Shown piece after piece: positions 1 through 8,685 of a stretch of 36,944 bases of DNA (positions within the stretch are counted from its first letter, which is position 1; each line of letters begins with the position of its first letter). A program made the position numbers and the translations under genes. This DNA comes from Aeromonadales bacterium (GTDB taxonomy: Bacteria > Pseudomonadota > Gammaproteobacteria > Enterobacterales > Aeromonadaceae), in the NCBI GenBank assembly GCA_012518835.1, contig JAAYRH010000046.1:1-36944 (forward strand), read 5' to 3'. The notes under the pieces are model-generated. The model was not told where the DNA came from. It made no database searches and saw only the letters and a list, made by a program, of their open reading frames with translations.

Positions 1-320
1 ACTTACAGCAAGAAGAAGGACTACAGCAGTATCAGCTCGCTAAGCAGGTCGGTGTAGAAAGTCCTTCTATGGTTCGTACTCTAGATGGCCTAGAAGCAGC
101 GGGTCTGATAGAGCGTCGTCCTTATGCTAATGACCGACGCAGTAAAACCGTGCATCTTACCGCTGCTGCTCACAGTATGCTCAATGAGATGCAAGCCGTA
201 TTAGAGCAAACGCGAAGTCAGATCCTAGCCGGCTTAAGTGAGGCAGAAGTGCAACAGTTTGAGCAGGTCGTCGCGCATCTAAATCATAATTTACAGCGGC
301 TGTGTGCCGAGCAAGATTAA
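1..320 (+). CDS. MarR/SlyA-family transcriptional regulator (5' end outside window)
   Basis: This is the C-terminal part of a winged-helix regulator. The frame is open from the first bases of the window, and an internal ATG at 69 is not the true start because coding similarity begins upstream of it. The visible segment has the recognition helix (YQLAKQVGVESPSMVRTLDGLEAAGLIER), written here as AKQVGVESPSMVRTLDGL, followed by the wing RRPYANDRRSKTVHLT, which is typical of MarR/SlyA proteins. A C-terminal dimerisation helix follows. It ends 18 bp before the HlyD-type adaptor gene, so it is probably the first gene of the efflux operon and its local regulator, as is common for MarR-efflux pairs. 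The inducing ligand cannot be told from sequence. Family assignment is firm; target and ligand are inference. Confidence 0.85.
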   Translation, partial: LQQEEGLQQYQLAKQVGVESPSMVRTLDGLEAAGLIERRPYANDRRSKTVHLTAAAHSMLNEMQAVLEQTRSQILAGLSEAEVQQFEQVVAHLNHNLQRLCAEQD

Positions 321-338
321 TATTTAACTGAGGTAGCC

Positions 339-1388
339 ATGACGGCAGAACAAAGTTTCACGCGCTGGGTAAAAGTAGCACTGGTTACGTTTCTTATTTT
401 ATTTACCTATTTTGTGATTGCTGATAACTATATGCCGATGACGCCCGAAGCGCGCATCCAACGTTATGTAGTGCCGGTGTCGGCACGAGTCTCTGGGCAG
501 GTAAGTCAGGTATATGTGACCAACAACCAAGAGGTCACAGCTGGCCAAGTATTGTTTAAGCTAGATGATAGCGATTATCTACTGGCGGTAACCCGTGCCG
601 AATTAATGCTAGGGCAAGCGCGCAGTGACCAGCAACAAGCGCAAGCGGTGATCGAAGAAGTTGCCGCAGAAGCTCACAAGGCTGAATTAGAAATGACCGA
701 GCAGTCACGAGAAGCTAATCGTATTGCCCGTTTATACCGCCAAGGACATATGTCGCAGCAACAACTAGAGCAAGCAAATACCAAGGTTAGCTTGGCCAAA
801 GAGATGCAGGCGGTGGCGGGCGCTCGTCACCAAGAGGTCAAACAAACCCTGACTGGTGCGGGCATTGCCATTGAGCAAGCCGAGGTGGCCCTGCGCCAAG
901 CACGCTTAGATTTAGCGCGCACCGAAGTGATTGCCGAAAGCGATGGCCGTATTGGTAACTTACAACTTCGCCAAGGGCAGCATGCTACCGCTGGCCAGCC
1001 ATTATTAGCACTGATTTCTAATGAAGCTTGGGTGAGTGCTGATTTACGGGAGAAAAGCCTGCGTCATGTGCAAGTAAATACACCGGTCGCCATTGTCTTT
1101 GATGCGCTGCCAGGTCAAGTATTTTCTGGCCATGTGAGTAGTATCGATAGCGGCGTAAGAGCGGGCCAACAAGCGGCTGATGGCTTATTAGCACAGCCCA
1201 TTAACTCTGATCGTTGGGTGCGCGATGCCCAGCGACTACGCACGCATATAGAGCTGGATGAAGCTTGGCCAGCATTGGCCACCGGTGCAAAGGCTACCGT
1301 CCAGTTGTACCCAGTAGATAATTGGTTATTACATGGTTTGGCCGCACTGCAAGTGCGTTTAGTGAGTGTGCTACGTTATCTTTATTAA
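339..1388 (+). CDS. HlyD/EmrA-type membrane-fusion (periplasmic adaptor) protein
   Basis: A 349-residue protein with one N-terminal membrane anchor (about residues 12-30), then a biotinyl-lipoyl-like half motif near residues 47-75 (VSARVSGQVSQVYV...GQVLFKLDD). A long Gln/Glu/Ala-rich helical hairpin follows (about 80-200), then the second lipoyl half and a beta-barrel domain. This order is that of EmrA/AaeA/HlyD adaptors, which bridge an inner-membrane exporter to an outer-membrane channel. The start ATG has the Shine-Dalgarno-like GAGGT eight bases upstream. It lies between the MarR gene and the DUF2955 membrane gene, so it probably serves as the adaptor of that permease. No outer-membrane factor gene is present here. 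The substrate is unknown; aromatic acids or drug-like compounds are a family-based guess. Confidence 0.9.
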   Translation: MTAEQSFTRWVKVALVTFLILFTYFVIADNYMPMTPEARIQRYVVPVSARVSGQVSQVYVTNNQEVTAGQVLFKLDDSDYLLAVTRAELMLGQARSDQQQAQAVIEEVAAEAHKAELEMTEQSREANRIARLYRQGHMSQQQLEQANTKVSLAKEMQAVAGARHQEVKQTLTGAGIAIEQAEVALRQARLDLARTEVIAESDGRIGNLQLRQGQHATAGQPLLALISNEAWVSADLREKSLRHVQVNTPVAIVFDALPGQVFSGHVSSIDSGVRAGQQAADGLLAQPINSDRWVRDAQRLRTHIELDEAWPALATGAKATVQLYPVDNWLLHGLAALQVRLVSVLRYLY

Positions 1389-1405
1389 TCTCTAAGGCAT
1401 GTGTT

Positions 1406-2422
1406 ATGGAATTAACGGCGGATCGGCTGCGGGTGTGTTTGCGCGTCGCCTTTGCCAGTGGGGCTGGGTTAGTCATCTCTAAGATGATGAACTGGGACTT
1501 TGGGGTGTTTTTTACCGTCTACCCTATGCTGCTATTAGGCATGGTGCCGATGTTGAATCGCTTTGTTGCCTTACAGTTTATTGGTTCATCGGTGCTCACT
1601 TCATTAGAAATCATGATATTACCGAGCTTGCTCAACCATTGGCCACCGGTATTTATTGTGGTGGTATTTTGCTTGTTTTTAAGCCGTTTTATGCTGATGG
1701 CCAAAGGCCCGATGATGTTATTTGGTGCTTCTGGCTGTGTGAGCTTAAGTATTATGCTGCACTTTTCGAGTTATCAACAGTTTGATTTAGTGGATATGGC
1801 AGCCAGTAATATTCTGGCGTCGGTGCTGTCAGTATCTTTGGCTTATATTGCCTATACGTTGTTGCCAAATAAGGAACCGGTGGCGGCGCGCGCCTTGCCC
1901 GAAAAGAGTGATAACGTGATCCGCCATCAAGCATTATTAGGCGCCATTGTCGCTACCTTTAGTTTTATAGTGTTTCAAACCTTTGATTTGGTGGACTCTT
2001 TGTCGGCGCAAGTAGCCACTATTTTGGTGTTATTTCCTATGAGTTTTGTGGGGGCAGTACAATCGGGGAAACAGCGCTGTATTGGTACCTTACTTGGCTG
2101 TGGACTTAGCTTATTAACCCAGCTGTTTCTTTATACTTATTATCACAACCTACTATTGCTGGCCTTGTCTTTTTGGTTGTGCGTCATGATATTTGCCAGA
2201 ATACATGTGAAGGAAGGATTACCAGGAGTAGGCTTTGCCGGCTTAACGACGGTAGGTATTTTATTCGGCCAGTATATTTCGCCTGAACACGACTTAGTTT
2301 ACAGCGCTCTATATCGAATGAGCTCGATGACGGTGGCGATTTTGCTGACGCTGTGCTCTATTTATTTAGTACATAAAATACTGAATGTGTTTCCCTCGAC
2401 CCGCCATGAGGTTTTAGGATAA
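1406..2422 (+). CDS. DUF2955/FUSC-like inner-membrane exporter subunit
   Basis: A 338-residue polytopic membrane protein with hydrophobic segments arranged as two similar halves, and a short soluble linker around residues 155-175 (LLPNKEPVAARALPEKSDN). There is no ATP-binding motif, so transport would be driven by ion gradient, as in AaeB/FUSC-type exporters. I recognise the DUF2955 type of protein that accompanies HlyD adaptors. I chose the ATG at 1406, which has AAGG upstream and follows the adaptor stop by 17 bp. An in-frame ATG at 1322 would overlap the adaptor by 67 bp and is less likely. It is the last gene of the MarR-HlyD-DUF2955 operon. The substrate is unknown. Confidence 0.8.
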   Translation: MELTADRLRVCLRVAFASGAGLVISKMMNWDFGVFFTVYPMLLLGMVPMLNRFVALQFIGSSVLTSLEIMILPSLLNHWPPVFIVVVFCLFLSRFMLMAKGPMMLFGASGCVSLSIMLHFSSYQQFDLVDMAASNILASVLSVSLAYIAYTLLPNKEPVAARALPEKSDNVIRHQALLGAIVATFSFIVFQTFDLVDSLSAQVATILVLFPMSFVGAVQSGKQRCIGTLLGCGLSLLTQLFLYTYYHNLLLLALSFWLCVMIFARIHVKEGLPGVGFAGLTTVGILFGQYISPEHDLVYSALYRMSSMTVAILLTLCSIYLVHKILNVFPSTRHEVLG

Positions 2423-2426
2423 ATAT

Positions 2427-2498
2427 TAAGTATCTCGGCGTAACAGGCGTGGTTTTACGTCCTTGTGGCGCTAAAACACATAACGTCCCTGTTATGTG
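2427..2498. repeat. Intergenic repeat with hairpin, shared with the phaR-slyD gap
   Basis: Positions 2435-2456 (begins TCGGCGTAAC, ends GCGTGGTTTT) recur exactly at 35020-35041. The similarity extends to 28 of 30 bases from 2427. Just after it, CACATAAC (2477-2484) and GTTATGTG (2491-2498) form a perfect 8-bp hairpin. Two copies of ACGTCC(T/C)TGT also lie in this stretch. It looks like a small dispersed intergenic repeat; it may also act in 3' end processing of the exporter transcript. Confidence 0.55.
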
Positions 2499-2553
2499 AT
2501 AGTTGGGGTAGACTTCTTTATCCTTCATGGAGCTAGTCAGAGGTTTATAGAAA

Positions 2554-2579
2554 GCTCAGAGTAGAGCGTTATTCTGAGC
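2554..2579 (-). terminator. Possible terminator of glnA
   Basis: GCTCAGA (2554-2560) and TCTGAGC (2573-2579) form a 7-bp stem between the convergent exporter and glnA genes. Read on the minus strand it is followed by TTTCTATAAA, which is a weak U-tract. The position, about 35 bp past the glnA stop, suits a terminator, but the stem is modest. Confidence 0.4.
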
Positions 2580-2615
2580 GTTTAATGGGAACTAAACCTG
2601 AGCGCCGGCACAATA

Positions 2616-4025
2616 TTAAACTGAATAGTAGAGATCGTACTCTAGGGGGTGAGTCGCCATATTGATAATTTGCGCTTCAGCACGTTTGTGCTTGATGTAA
2701 GCATCAATAAACTCATCGCTAAATACCCCACCACGGGTTAAAAATTCCCGATCCTCATCTAAGCAATCCAGCGCGTTATCCAATGAAGTGGCTACGGTGG
2801 GTATATCTGCGGCTTCTTCGGCGGGTAAGTCATATAAGTCCTTATCCATGGCATCGCCAGGGTGAGTCTTATTTTGAATACCGTCGAGGCCTGCCATTAA
2901 CAGCGCCGCAAAACATAAATAGGGGTTAGCGGCGGGATCAGGAAAGCGGGTTTCTACGCGGCGAGCTTTAGGAGAGTTAACTAACGGAATACGAATTGAC
3001 GCCGAGCGGTTGCGTGCTGAATAAGCTAACATCACGGGAGCTTCAAACCCGGGCACTAAGCGCTTATAAGAGTTAGTCGCCGGGTTAGTAATGGCGTTTA
3101 GCGCGCGGGCGTGCTTAATAATGCCGCCAATATAGAACAGCGCCATTTCTGATAGGCCACCATATAAGTCACCGGCAAATAGGTTTTCACCGTTTTTGGC
3201 TAACGACTGGTGGACATGCATACCCGAGCCATTATCACCTACCAGCGGCTTGGGCATAAAGGTCGCGGTTTTATTAAAGGCGTGAGCTACGTTATGCACC
3301 ACATATTTATAAATTTGGATTTCGTCGGCTTTTAAGGTCAGGGTATTAAATTTACAGGCAATTTCGTTTTGACCGGCGGTGGCGACTTCATGATGATGAG
3401 CTTCTACTACTAGACCCATTTCTTCCATGATTAAACACATAGCAGCACGAATATCTTGGGAAGAGTCGATAGGGGCGACGGGAAAGTAACCGCCTTTTAC
3501 GCCGGGGCGATGGCCTTTGTTGCCGTCGGCATATTCACGACCCGAGTTCCATTTGGCCTCTACATCGTCAATCTTAAAGAAGCTGCCGGACATATCGGTA
3601 TGAAAGCGGACATCGTCAAATAAGAAGAACTCAGGCTCAGGGCCAATTAATACCGTATCAGCAATGCCAGTGGCTTTCAGGTATGCTTCAGCACGGCGGG
3701 CAATGGAGCGCGGATCCCGGTCGTAACCTTGCATGGTGTTGGGCTCAAGAATGTCGCAACACATATTAAGCGTTACGTCTTCGGTGAAGGGGTCGAGGAC
3801 CGCAGAGCTAGGATCGGGCATTAACACCATATCGGACTCATGAATGGTTTTCCAAGCGACCATGGAGGAGCCATCAAACATTTTGCCTTCTTCAAAAAAG
3901 TCCTCGTTGACTTGGCTGGCTGGAAAGCTGATATGTTGCTCTTTGCCTTTAATATCGGTAAAACGCAGATCGACAAATTTGACCCCGTGCTCCTGGATCA
4001 TGTCCATTACCTTGTCTACTGACAT
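2616..4025 (-). CDS. glnA: Type I glutamine synthetase
   Basis: Makes glutamine from glutamate, ammonia and ATP, the main entry of ammonium into biosynthesis; a cytoplasmic dodecamer. The chosen start gives 469 residues, the same length as E. coli GlnA. It carries the family signatures [11 protein letters not shown] (49-59), the metal/ATP region [10 protein letters not shown] (128-137), [16 protein letters not shown] (259-274) and the adenylylation site LYDLPAEEA with Tyr398 at the E. coli position. So it is probably controlled by GlnE adenylylation. A longer open frame reaches 4193, but the ATG at 4025 has a near-perfect GGAGGT and matches the family N-terminus. A sigma-54 promoter lies upstream. 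Unlike the enterobacterial glnALG operon, no glnL/glnG follows; the next gene is a convergent exporter. Confidence 0.98.
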   Translation of the reverse strand: MSVDKVMDMIQEHGVKFVDLRFTDIKGKEQHISFPASQVNEDFFEEGKMFDGSSMVAWKTIHESDMVLMPDPSSAVLDPFTEDVTLNMCCDILEPNTMQGYDRDPRSIARRAEAYLKATGIADTVLIGPEPEFFLFDDVRFHTDMSGSFFKIDDVEAKWNSGREYADGNKGHRPGVKGGYFPVAPIDSSQDIRAAMCLIMEEMGLVVEAHHHEVATAGQNEIACKFNTLTLKADEIQIYKYVVHNVAHAFNKTATFMPKPLVGDNGSGMHVHQSLAKNGENLFAGDLYGGLSEMALFYIGGIIKHARALNAITNPATNSYKRLVPGFEAPVMLAYSARNRSASIRIPLVNSPKARRVETRFPDPAANPYLCFAALLMAGLDGIQNKTHPGDAMDKDLYDLPAEEAADIPTVATSLDNALDCLDEDREFLTRGGVFSDEFIDAYIKHKRAEAQIINMATHPLEYDLYYSV

Positions 4026-4121
4026 GAATTTCGACCTCCAATAGTCATTATTAAATGGTTGGCGAGCGTATGTAGCCGTTACCAGTGATAGCCCGTAACA
4101 ATAATATATAGCGGTATATAA

Positions 4122-4137
4122 GCGAAATTTGTGCCAG
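4122..4137 (-). promoter_or_regulatory. Sigma-54 (RpoN) promoter of glnA, glnAp2-like
   Basis: On the minus strand the sequence reads CTGGCAC-AAATT-TCGC. It has the GG (-24) and GC (-12) doublets at the right spacing and closely resembles the E. coli glnAp2 promoter as I recall it (TTGGCAC-AGATT-TCGC). Transcription would start near 4110, giving a leader of about 85 bases. I could not find a good palindromic NtrC enhancer in the upstream 150 bp. Confidence 0.85.
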
Positions 4138-4196
4138 CAAGGCAAACACTTGTCATAATGGTGTTTATCCCGATAAAGGGAACCTCTTTTCACTAC

Positions 4197-4216
4197 TGCC
4201 TATCTAAAGATAGGCA
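4197..4216. promoter_or_regulatory. Perfect 9-bp inverted repeat in the glnA-typA gap (candidate operator)
   Basis: TGCCTATCT (4197-4205) and AGATAGGCA (4208-4216) are exact reverse complements separated by AA. The site lies about 90-105 bp upstream of the predicted glnA start of transcription and 41 bp before the -10 of typA. That position suits a regulator acting on either gene. It does not match the NtrC consensus I know. A protein-binding site is an inference; no T-tract follows, so it is not a terminator. Confidence 0.5.
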
Positions 4217-4256
4217 CAAGCAAATTAGCTGGCGCTTTGGCGCTGGCGCAGAACGA

Positions 4257-4262
4257 TATAAT
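4257..4262 (+). promoter_or_regulatory. Probable -10 box of the typA promoter
   Basis: A perfect TATAAT is followed by a GC-rich discriminator (GGGGC), a pattern seen in growth-rate-controlled promoters. No good -35 hexamer is visible at 16-18 bp, so the call rests on the -10 and its position about 125 bp upstream of typA. Confidence 0.5.
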
Positions 4263-4386
4263 GGGGCATTAGATACCACTTGGAAAGCTGCTTAGCGAGT
4301 AATTTTTAATACTGCTAGGTAGATTCGAGGTGTACGAGTAAAATGACCGTCGATTTATTATCCACTCCCGGTATTTTGAGGCAGGA

Positions 4387-6210
4387 ATGTTAGAGAATTT
4401 ACGTAATATCGCAATCATAGCTCACGTCGACCATGGGAAGACTACCTTGGTAGACAAACTGCTTCAGCAGTCAGGCACTTTAGAAACTCGTGGTGAAGCT
4501 GAAGATCGCGTGATGGACTCCAACGACATAGAGCGGGAGCGCGGCATTACTATTCTTGCCAAAAATACCGCTATTCGCTGGACGTCTCCCGATAAGCAAG
4601 AATATCGCATCAACATCGTTGATACTCCAGGTCACGCCGACTTTGGTGGTGAAGTTGAGCGCGTGATGTCGATGGTAGACTCGGTTCTCCTGTTGGTAGA
4701 TGCGCAAGAAGGCCCCATGCCACAAACGCGTTTTGTAACACAAAAGGCGTTTTCGCAGGGCCTAAAGCCGATTGTGGTTATCAATAAGATAGACAAGCCG
4801 GGTGCTCGTCCAGACTGGGTATTAGATCAAATTTTTGATTTGTTTGATAACTTAGGCGCTTCTGACGACCAGCTCGACTTCCAAGTTATTTATGCTTCCG
4901 GCATTAACGGTTGGGCCACCTTGGATGCAGACCAGCCAGAAGAAGACATGACCACCCTGTTTCAAACCATAGTGGATCAAGTACCGGTGCCTGATGCCGA
5001 TCCAGAAGGCCCGCTACAGATGCAAATCTCCCAGCTAGATTACTCATCTTATGTAGGCGTGATTGGTGTAGGCCGTATTAAACGCGGTACCGTAAAACCG
5101 AACCAGCAGGTTACTATTATTGGTGCTGACGGTAAAACCCGTAACGGTAAAGTGGGTCAAGTGATGGGCTACCTAGGTCTGTTGCGCACCGAAGTTAAGG
5201 AAGGTACGGCTGGCGATATTGTGGCGATTACCGGTTTAGGTGAGCTAAAAATCTCTGATACCGTGTGTGCACAAAGCGCCGTAGAGGCACTGCCGCCCTT
5301 GTCGGTAGATGAGCCGACCGTGACCATGACCTTTCAGGTGAATAACTCTCCTTTTGCCGGTTTAGACGGCAAGTATGTAACCTCACGCAACATTATGGAG
5401 CGCTTAACTTCTGAGCTAGTGCATAACGTGGCACTGCGCGTAGAGCAAATGAGCGATGCTGATAAGTTTCGTGTATCAGGCCGTGGTGAGCTGCACTTAG
5501 GTATCTTAATTGAAAACATGCGTCGTGAAGGCTTTGAGCTAGCAGTGTCTCGTCCCGAGGTTATTTTGCGGGAAGAAGATGGCGTAAAATTAGAGCCTTT
5601 CGAAAACCTGACTATCGATATCGAAGAAGTAAATCAAGGCGCCATTATGGAGAAGCTGGGCGAGCGTAAGGCCGAAATGACCGACATGGTTCCCGATGGT
5701 AAAGGTCGGGTACGTATCGACTTTACTATTCCTGCTCGTGGCTTAATTGGTTTTCAAACCGAATTTATGACGCTGACCTCAGGCTCAGGGTTAATGAACC
5801 ACAGCTTTGACCATTATGGTCCCCATAAAGGCGGTGAAATTGGTGTGCGTACTAACGGGGTCTTGATTTCGAATGCTAAGGGTAAAGCCTCAGCCTATTC
5901 TTTGTATAACTTACAAGAGCGCGGTCGTATGTTTATTGATCACGCTACCGAAGTGTACGAAGGCATGGTGATTGGAATTCATAACCGCGCTAACGACCTA
6001 ACGGTTAACTGTATTAAAGGTAAGCAGCTGACAAACGTACGCGCCTCGGGTACCGATGAAGCATTGACGTTAGTCCCACCGATTAAGATGACGCTAGAGC
6101 AAGCACTCGAGTTTATTAGTGATGATGAGTTAGTAGAAGTCACTCCCCATCATTTGCGAATTCGCAAACGTGGTCTAACTGAAACTGAGCGTAAGCGCGC
6201 CGGCCGTTAA
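4387..6210 (+). CDS. typA: Ribosome-dependent GTPase TypA/BipA
   Basis: A 607-residue translational GTPase of the EF-G/LepA family, the same length as E. coli TypA. It acts on the 70S ribosome and helps ribosome assembly and growth under stress or cold. The G motifs are clear: [14 protein letters not shown] (about 12-25), the switch [24 protein letters not shown] and [11 protein letters not shown]. Domain II ([16 protein letters not shown]), EF-G-like domains III/V and the TypA-specific C-terminal domain follow. The ATG is preceded by GAGGCAGGA. It is divergent from glnA, the same arrangement as in enterobacteria, and ends in a strong terminator. Identity is secure. Confidence 0.98.
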   Translation: MLENLRNIAIIAHVDHGKTTLVDKLLQQSGTLETRGEAEDRVMDSNDIERERGITILAKNTAIRWTSPDKQEYRINIVDTPGHADFGGEVERVMSMVDSVLLLVDAQEGPMPQTRFVTQKAFSQGLKPIVVINKIDKPGARPDWVLDQIFDLFDNLGASDDQLDFQVIYASGINGWATLDADQPEEDMTTLFQTIVDQVPVPDADPEGPLQMQISQLDYSSYVGVIGVGRIKRGTVKPNQQVTIIGADGKTRNGKVGQVMGYLGLLRTEVKEGTAGDIVAITGLGELKISDTVCAQSAVEALPPLSVDEPTVTMTFQVNNSPFAGLDGKYVTSRNIMERLTSELVHNVALRVEQMSDADKFRVSGRGELHLGILIENMRREGFELAVSRPEVILREEDGVKLEPFENLTIDIEEVNQGAIMEKLGERKAEMTDMVPDGKGRVRIDFTIPARGLIGFQTEFMTLTSGSGLMNHSFDHYGPHKGGEIGVRTNGVLISNAKGKASAYSLYNLQERGRMFIDHATEVYEGMVIGIHNRANDLTVNCIKGKQLTNVRASGTDEALTLVPPIKMTLEQALEFISDDELVEVTPHHLRIRKRGLTETERKRAGR

Positions 6211-6238
6211 TTATTAATCGTAACCAATAACTCCCTAA

Positions 6239-6269
6239 GGGCGCTCTATTTAGAGCGCCCTTTTTATTT
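6239..6269 (+). terminator. Rho-independent terminator after typA
   Basis: GGGCGCTC (6239-6246) pairs perfectly with GAGCGCCC (6253-6260) across a 6-base loop, followed by TTTTTATTT. Confidence 0.92.
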
Positions 6270-6379
6270 AATTGGCCTAAATTTGTGAGTTAAGCTGAAG
6301 GGTTAAATTATATCCGGCTGGCACTAAGGTAAGTTAATTTGTAACAATAGACCTTCTTAAATTAATGAATGGGGTGGTT

Positions 6380-7276
6380 ATGAGTCAGATTATGGCGCGG
6401 GTAGCACATCGGGTGCAGTTTATTCGTGAACACGGCTGGGACTTTAGTCTCTTTATGCTAAAGCGCATCCAAGATGATCGCTTAAAAGTGACTGCCGGCT
6501 ACTTGGCTTATATTACCTTATTGTCACTGGTGCCGATGTTAGCAGTGGTGTTTGCCATGATGTCGGCGTTTCCAATGTTTGAAGAGTTACGCATCGCCAT
6601 CCAAGACTTTATCTTTAGTAATTTTGTACCCACTGCTGGCAATGTGGTTCAAGAAAACCTACAAAGCTTTGTCGATAATGCCTCTAAAACTACTGCCATT
6701 GGGGTAGCCGCGTTAACGGTGACGGCGATGCTGCTCATTTCCGCCATTGACCAGAACTTTAACTATATTTGGCGAGTCACTAAAAAACGGCGCATGTCGG
6801 TGGCTTTTGCTACCTACTGGATGATCTTAACCTTAGGGCCTATTTTTGTCGGTGCCAGCTTAGCGCTTACTTCTTATGTAACTACCATTAAGTTATTTCA
6901 AGGGGACGTATTAGGTATCGGCACCCACTTGCTGTCTTTGCTGCCCTTTATTCTTTCTATTGCCATGTTTGTGGTGTTTTACATGGTGGTGCCTAATATG
7001 CGAGTGCGTTTTACCCACGCTATTATTGGCGCGCTGGTGGCGGGCTCATTATTTGAGATTGCTAAAAAAGGCTTTGCCTTTTATATCGTTAAGTTTCCTT
7101 CTTACGAAGCCATTTATGGCGCCCTTGCTACCATTCCCATTATCTTTGTGTGGGTTTATTTAAGCTGGATGATTGCTTTATTAGGAGCTGAAATTACGGC
7201 TGGTTTAGGAGAATATGAACGCTTAAAGGGTAAGCTTTTTGATAAAGAAGATGACGACACAGAAGAGGATGACTAA
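6380..7276 (+). CDS. yihY: YihY/BrkB-family inner-membrane protein
   Basis: A 298-residue membrane protein with about six hydrophobic helices and a short cytoplasmic tail rich in Asp/Glu ([10 protein letters not shown]). The N-terminal segment contains [19 protein letters not shown], typical of the YihY/BrkB family; the old name RNase BN was a misassignment. The molecular function is not firmly established in the family. I prefer the ATG at 6380, which has GGGGTGG just upstream, over the in-frame ATG at 6365, which has none. The stop lies 2 bp before dtd, whose ribosome-binding site is inside the yihY tail, so the two are probably translationally coupled. The yihY-dtd-fabY order matches E. 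coli. Confidence 0.88.
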   Translation: MSQIMARVAHRVQFIREHGWDFSLFMLKRIQDDRLKVTAGYLAYITLLSLVPMLAVVFAMMSAFPMFEELRIAIQDFIFSNFVPTAGNVVQENLQSFVDNASKTTAIGVAALTVTAMLLISAIDQNFNYIWRVTKKRRMSVAFATYWMILTLGPIFVGASLALTSYVTTIKLFQGDVLGIGTHLLSLLPFILSIAMFVVFYMVVPNMRVRFTHAIIGALVAGSLFEIAKKGFAFYIVKFPSYEAIYGALATIPIIFVWVYLSWMIALLGAEITAGLGEYERLKGKLFDKEDDDTEEDD

Positions 7277-7278
7277 TC

Positions 7279-7725
7279 ATGATAGCCTTGATCCAACGGG
7301 TGAGCTCGGCCAGGGTGTCGGTTGGTAACCAAGCCGTGGGAGCCATCGATAATGGCTTGTTGGTGTTACTCGGCGTTGAAGCAGGCGATAATAAAGCCAG
7401 TGCCGATAAGCTGCTGCGCAAGGTGTTAGGTTATCGGGTATTTAGTGACACTGAGGGCAAAATGAACCTCAATGTCGCCCAAGTTGGCGGCAGTTTATTA
7501 GTAGTGTCGCAGTTTACCTTGGCTGCCGATACCAGTAGCGGCCTGCGGCCAGGCTTTTCTAAAGGGGCAGCCCCAAAAGAAGCAGAGTACTGGTATGAAT
7601 ACTTTATCTCTGCCGCCAAGCAGCAAGGTGTGCCGACCGAAGCGGGGCAATTTGCTGCCGATATGCAAGTAAGCCTAGTTAATGATGGCCCAGTGACCTT
7701 CTGGCTACAGGCCCCACCTGTTTAG
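7279..7725 (+). CDS. dtd: D-aminoacyl-tRNA deacylase
   Basis: A 148-residue enzyme (E. coli Dtd has 145) that hydrolyses D-amino acids, and mischarged glycine, from tRNA as a cytoplasmic homodimer. Both signature motifs are intact: SQFTLAAD near residues 77-84, and [10 protein letters not shown] near the C-terminus, which supplies the Gly-cisPro cross-subunit element. The start MIALIQRV matches the family. It follows yihY by 2 bp and is followed after 67 bp by fabY, as in enterobacteria. Assignment is secure. Confidence 0.97.
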   Translation: MIALIQRVSSARVSVGNQAVGAIDNGLLVLLGVEAGDNKASADKLLRKVLGYRVFSDTEGKMNLNVAQVGGSLLVVSQFTLAADTSSGLRPGFSKGAAPKEAEYWYEYFISAAKQQGVPTEAGQFAADMQVSLVNDGPVTFWLQAPPV

Positions 7726-7792
7726 CTAACGCCTATCTCAGAGGCAGCTCTGATGAATCTTTTTTTATCCCACAACCAGATAGGAGTAGACC

Positions 7793-8683
7793 ATGTACCG
7801 AGTGGTCACACCGCAAACGGACGCGGAGCTCGACGCTTATTATCACTTACGTTGGCAGTTATTACGTAAGCCTTGGCAGCAGCCTAAGGGGGCAGAGCGT
7901 GATGAGTTTGATGAATACGCCTTTCATCGGGTGATGGTCGATAAAGACGGTAATTATGTGGCCGTAGGGCGCCTATATGTGAGCGGTGATGAAGCACAAA
8001 TCCGCTTTATGGCGGTGATCCCCGAGTGTCGCGCTATGGGGCTAGGTACTCGTATGGTGCAAGCTCTAGAGCAAGAAGCCCGCGAGCAAGGAGCACGTCG
8101 GCTAGTAATGAATGCACGAGAAGAAGCGGTAGCGTTTTATAGTCGCTGTGGTTTTACGGTGGTGGGCGAGGGGCCGATTAGTTTTGGCAAAATCCCCCAT
8201 CGGCAGATGATTAAAGCGCTTACCTCTATTCACCAAATTCGCCACCGCCCCGAGCTATGTGATGAATTGCAAAGCCAATGGCATCAGCATATTCCCATCA
8301 GTGAAAAAATGGGTATTCGGGTTATTCAATACACGGGTTCACGCTTAAAAACCAAAGGCAATTTAACCGCTAATCTGAATATGCACGAGTCAATGTTTGC
8401 CGGCAGTATTTATAGCCAATGCGTGCTAACGGGCTGGGGGCTAATTTGGTTACAAATGCAGGAGTTTGGCCTCAGTGGCGATATAGTGCAGGGCAGTGGC
8501 AGTATTAAATATAAAACGCCGGTCTGGAATTTACCTACCGCCGAAGTGAGTGGTCGGCTACGAGAGCAGTTATTGCCATTACACACGGGCCAGCGAGTAC
8601 GAGTCGATCTTGAGGTGATATTAAGCAGTGGCGATCAAGAAGCGGCCATTTTTAATGGCCACTATGTGATTCTGCCTCACTAA
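7793..8683 (+). CDS. fabY: GNAT acetyltransferase-thioesterase fusion (YiiD/FabY)
   Basis: A 296-residue two-domain protein. The N-terminal half is a GNAT acetyltransferase with the acetyl-CoA loop ECRAMGLGTRM (R80-G85) and NAREEAVAFYSRCGFTVVGEGP as motif B. Residues about 150-296 form a hot-dog thioesterase-like domain (YiiD_C) containing NLNMHESMFAGSIYSQ. E. coli YiiD has the same fusion and has been described as FabY, able to start fatty-acid synthesis by making acetoacetyl-ACP. That role is transferred by homology and gene order (typA...yihY-dtd-yiiD). The ATG has TAGGAGTAG upstream. It converges with the AsmA-like gene, with only 2 bp between the stops and no terminator of its own. Confidence 0.85.
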   Translation: MYRVVTPQTDAELDAYYHLRWQLLRKPWQQPKGAERDEFDEYAFHRVMVDKDGNYVAVGRLYVSGDEAQIRFMAVIPECRAMGLGTRMVQALEQEAREQGARRLVMNAREEAVAFYSRCGFTVVGEGPISFGKIPHRQMIKALTSIHQIRHRPELCDELQSQWHQHIPISEKMGIRVIQYTGSRLKTKGNLTANLNMHESMFAGSIYSQCVLTGWGLIWLQMQEFGLSGDIVQGSGSIKYKTPVWNLPTAEVSGRLREQLLPLHTGQRVRVDLEVILSSGDQEAAIFNGHYVILPH

Positions 8684-8685
8684 AC

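Noticed and set aside
4144..4165. AAACAC...GTGTTT dyad upstream of the glnA promoter as an NtrC site
   Set aside because: The half-site spacing is 4 bp too long for the NtrC consensus, and it lies too close to the promoter.
4026..4193. N-terminal extension of glnA by 56 codons
   Set aside because: It would cover the sigma-54 promoter; the ATG at 4025 has a GGAGGT and the family N-terminus.
7739..7767. CAGAG-GCAG-CTCTG hairpin before fabY as a terminator
   Set aside because: Only a 5-bp stem and the T-run is seven bases away; dtd and fabY may well be co-transcribed.
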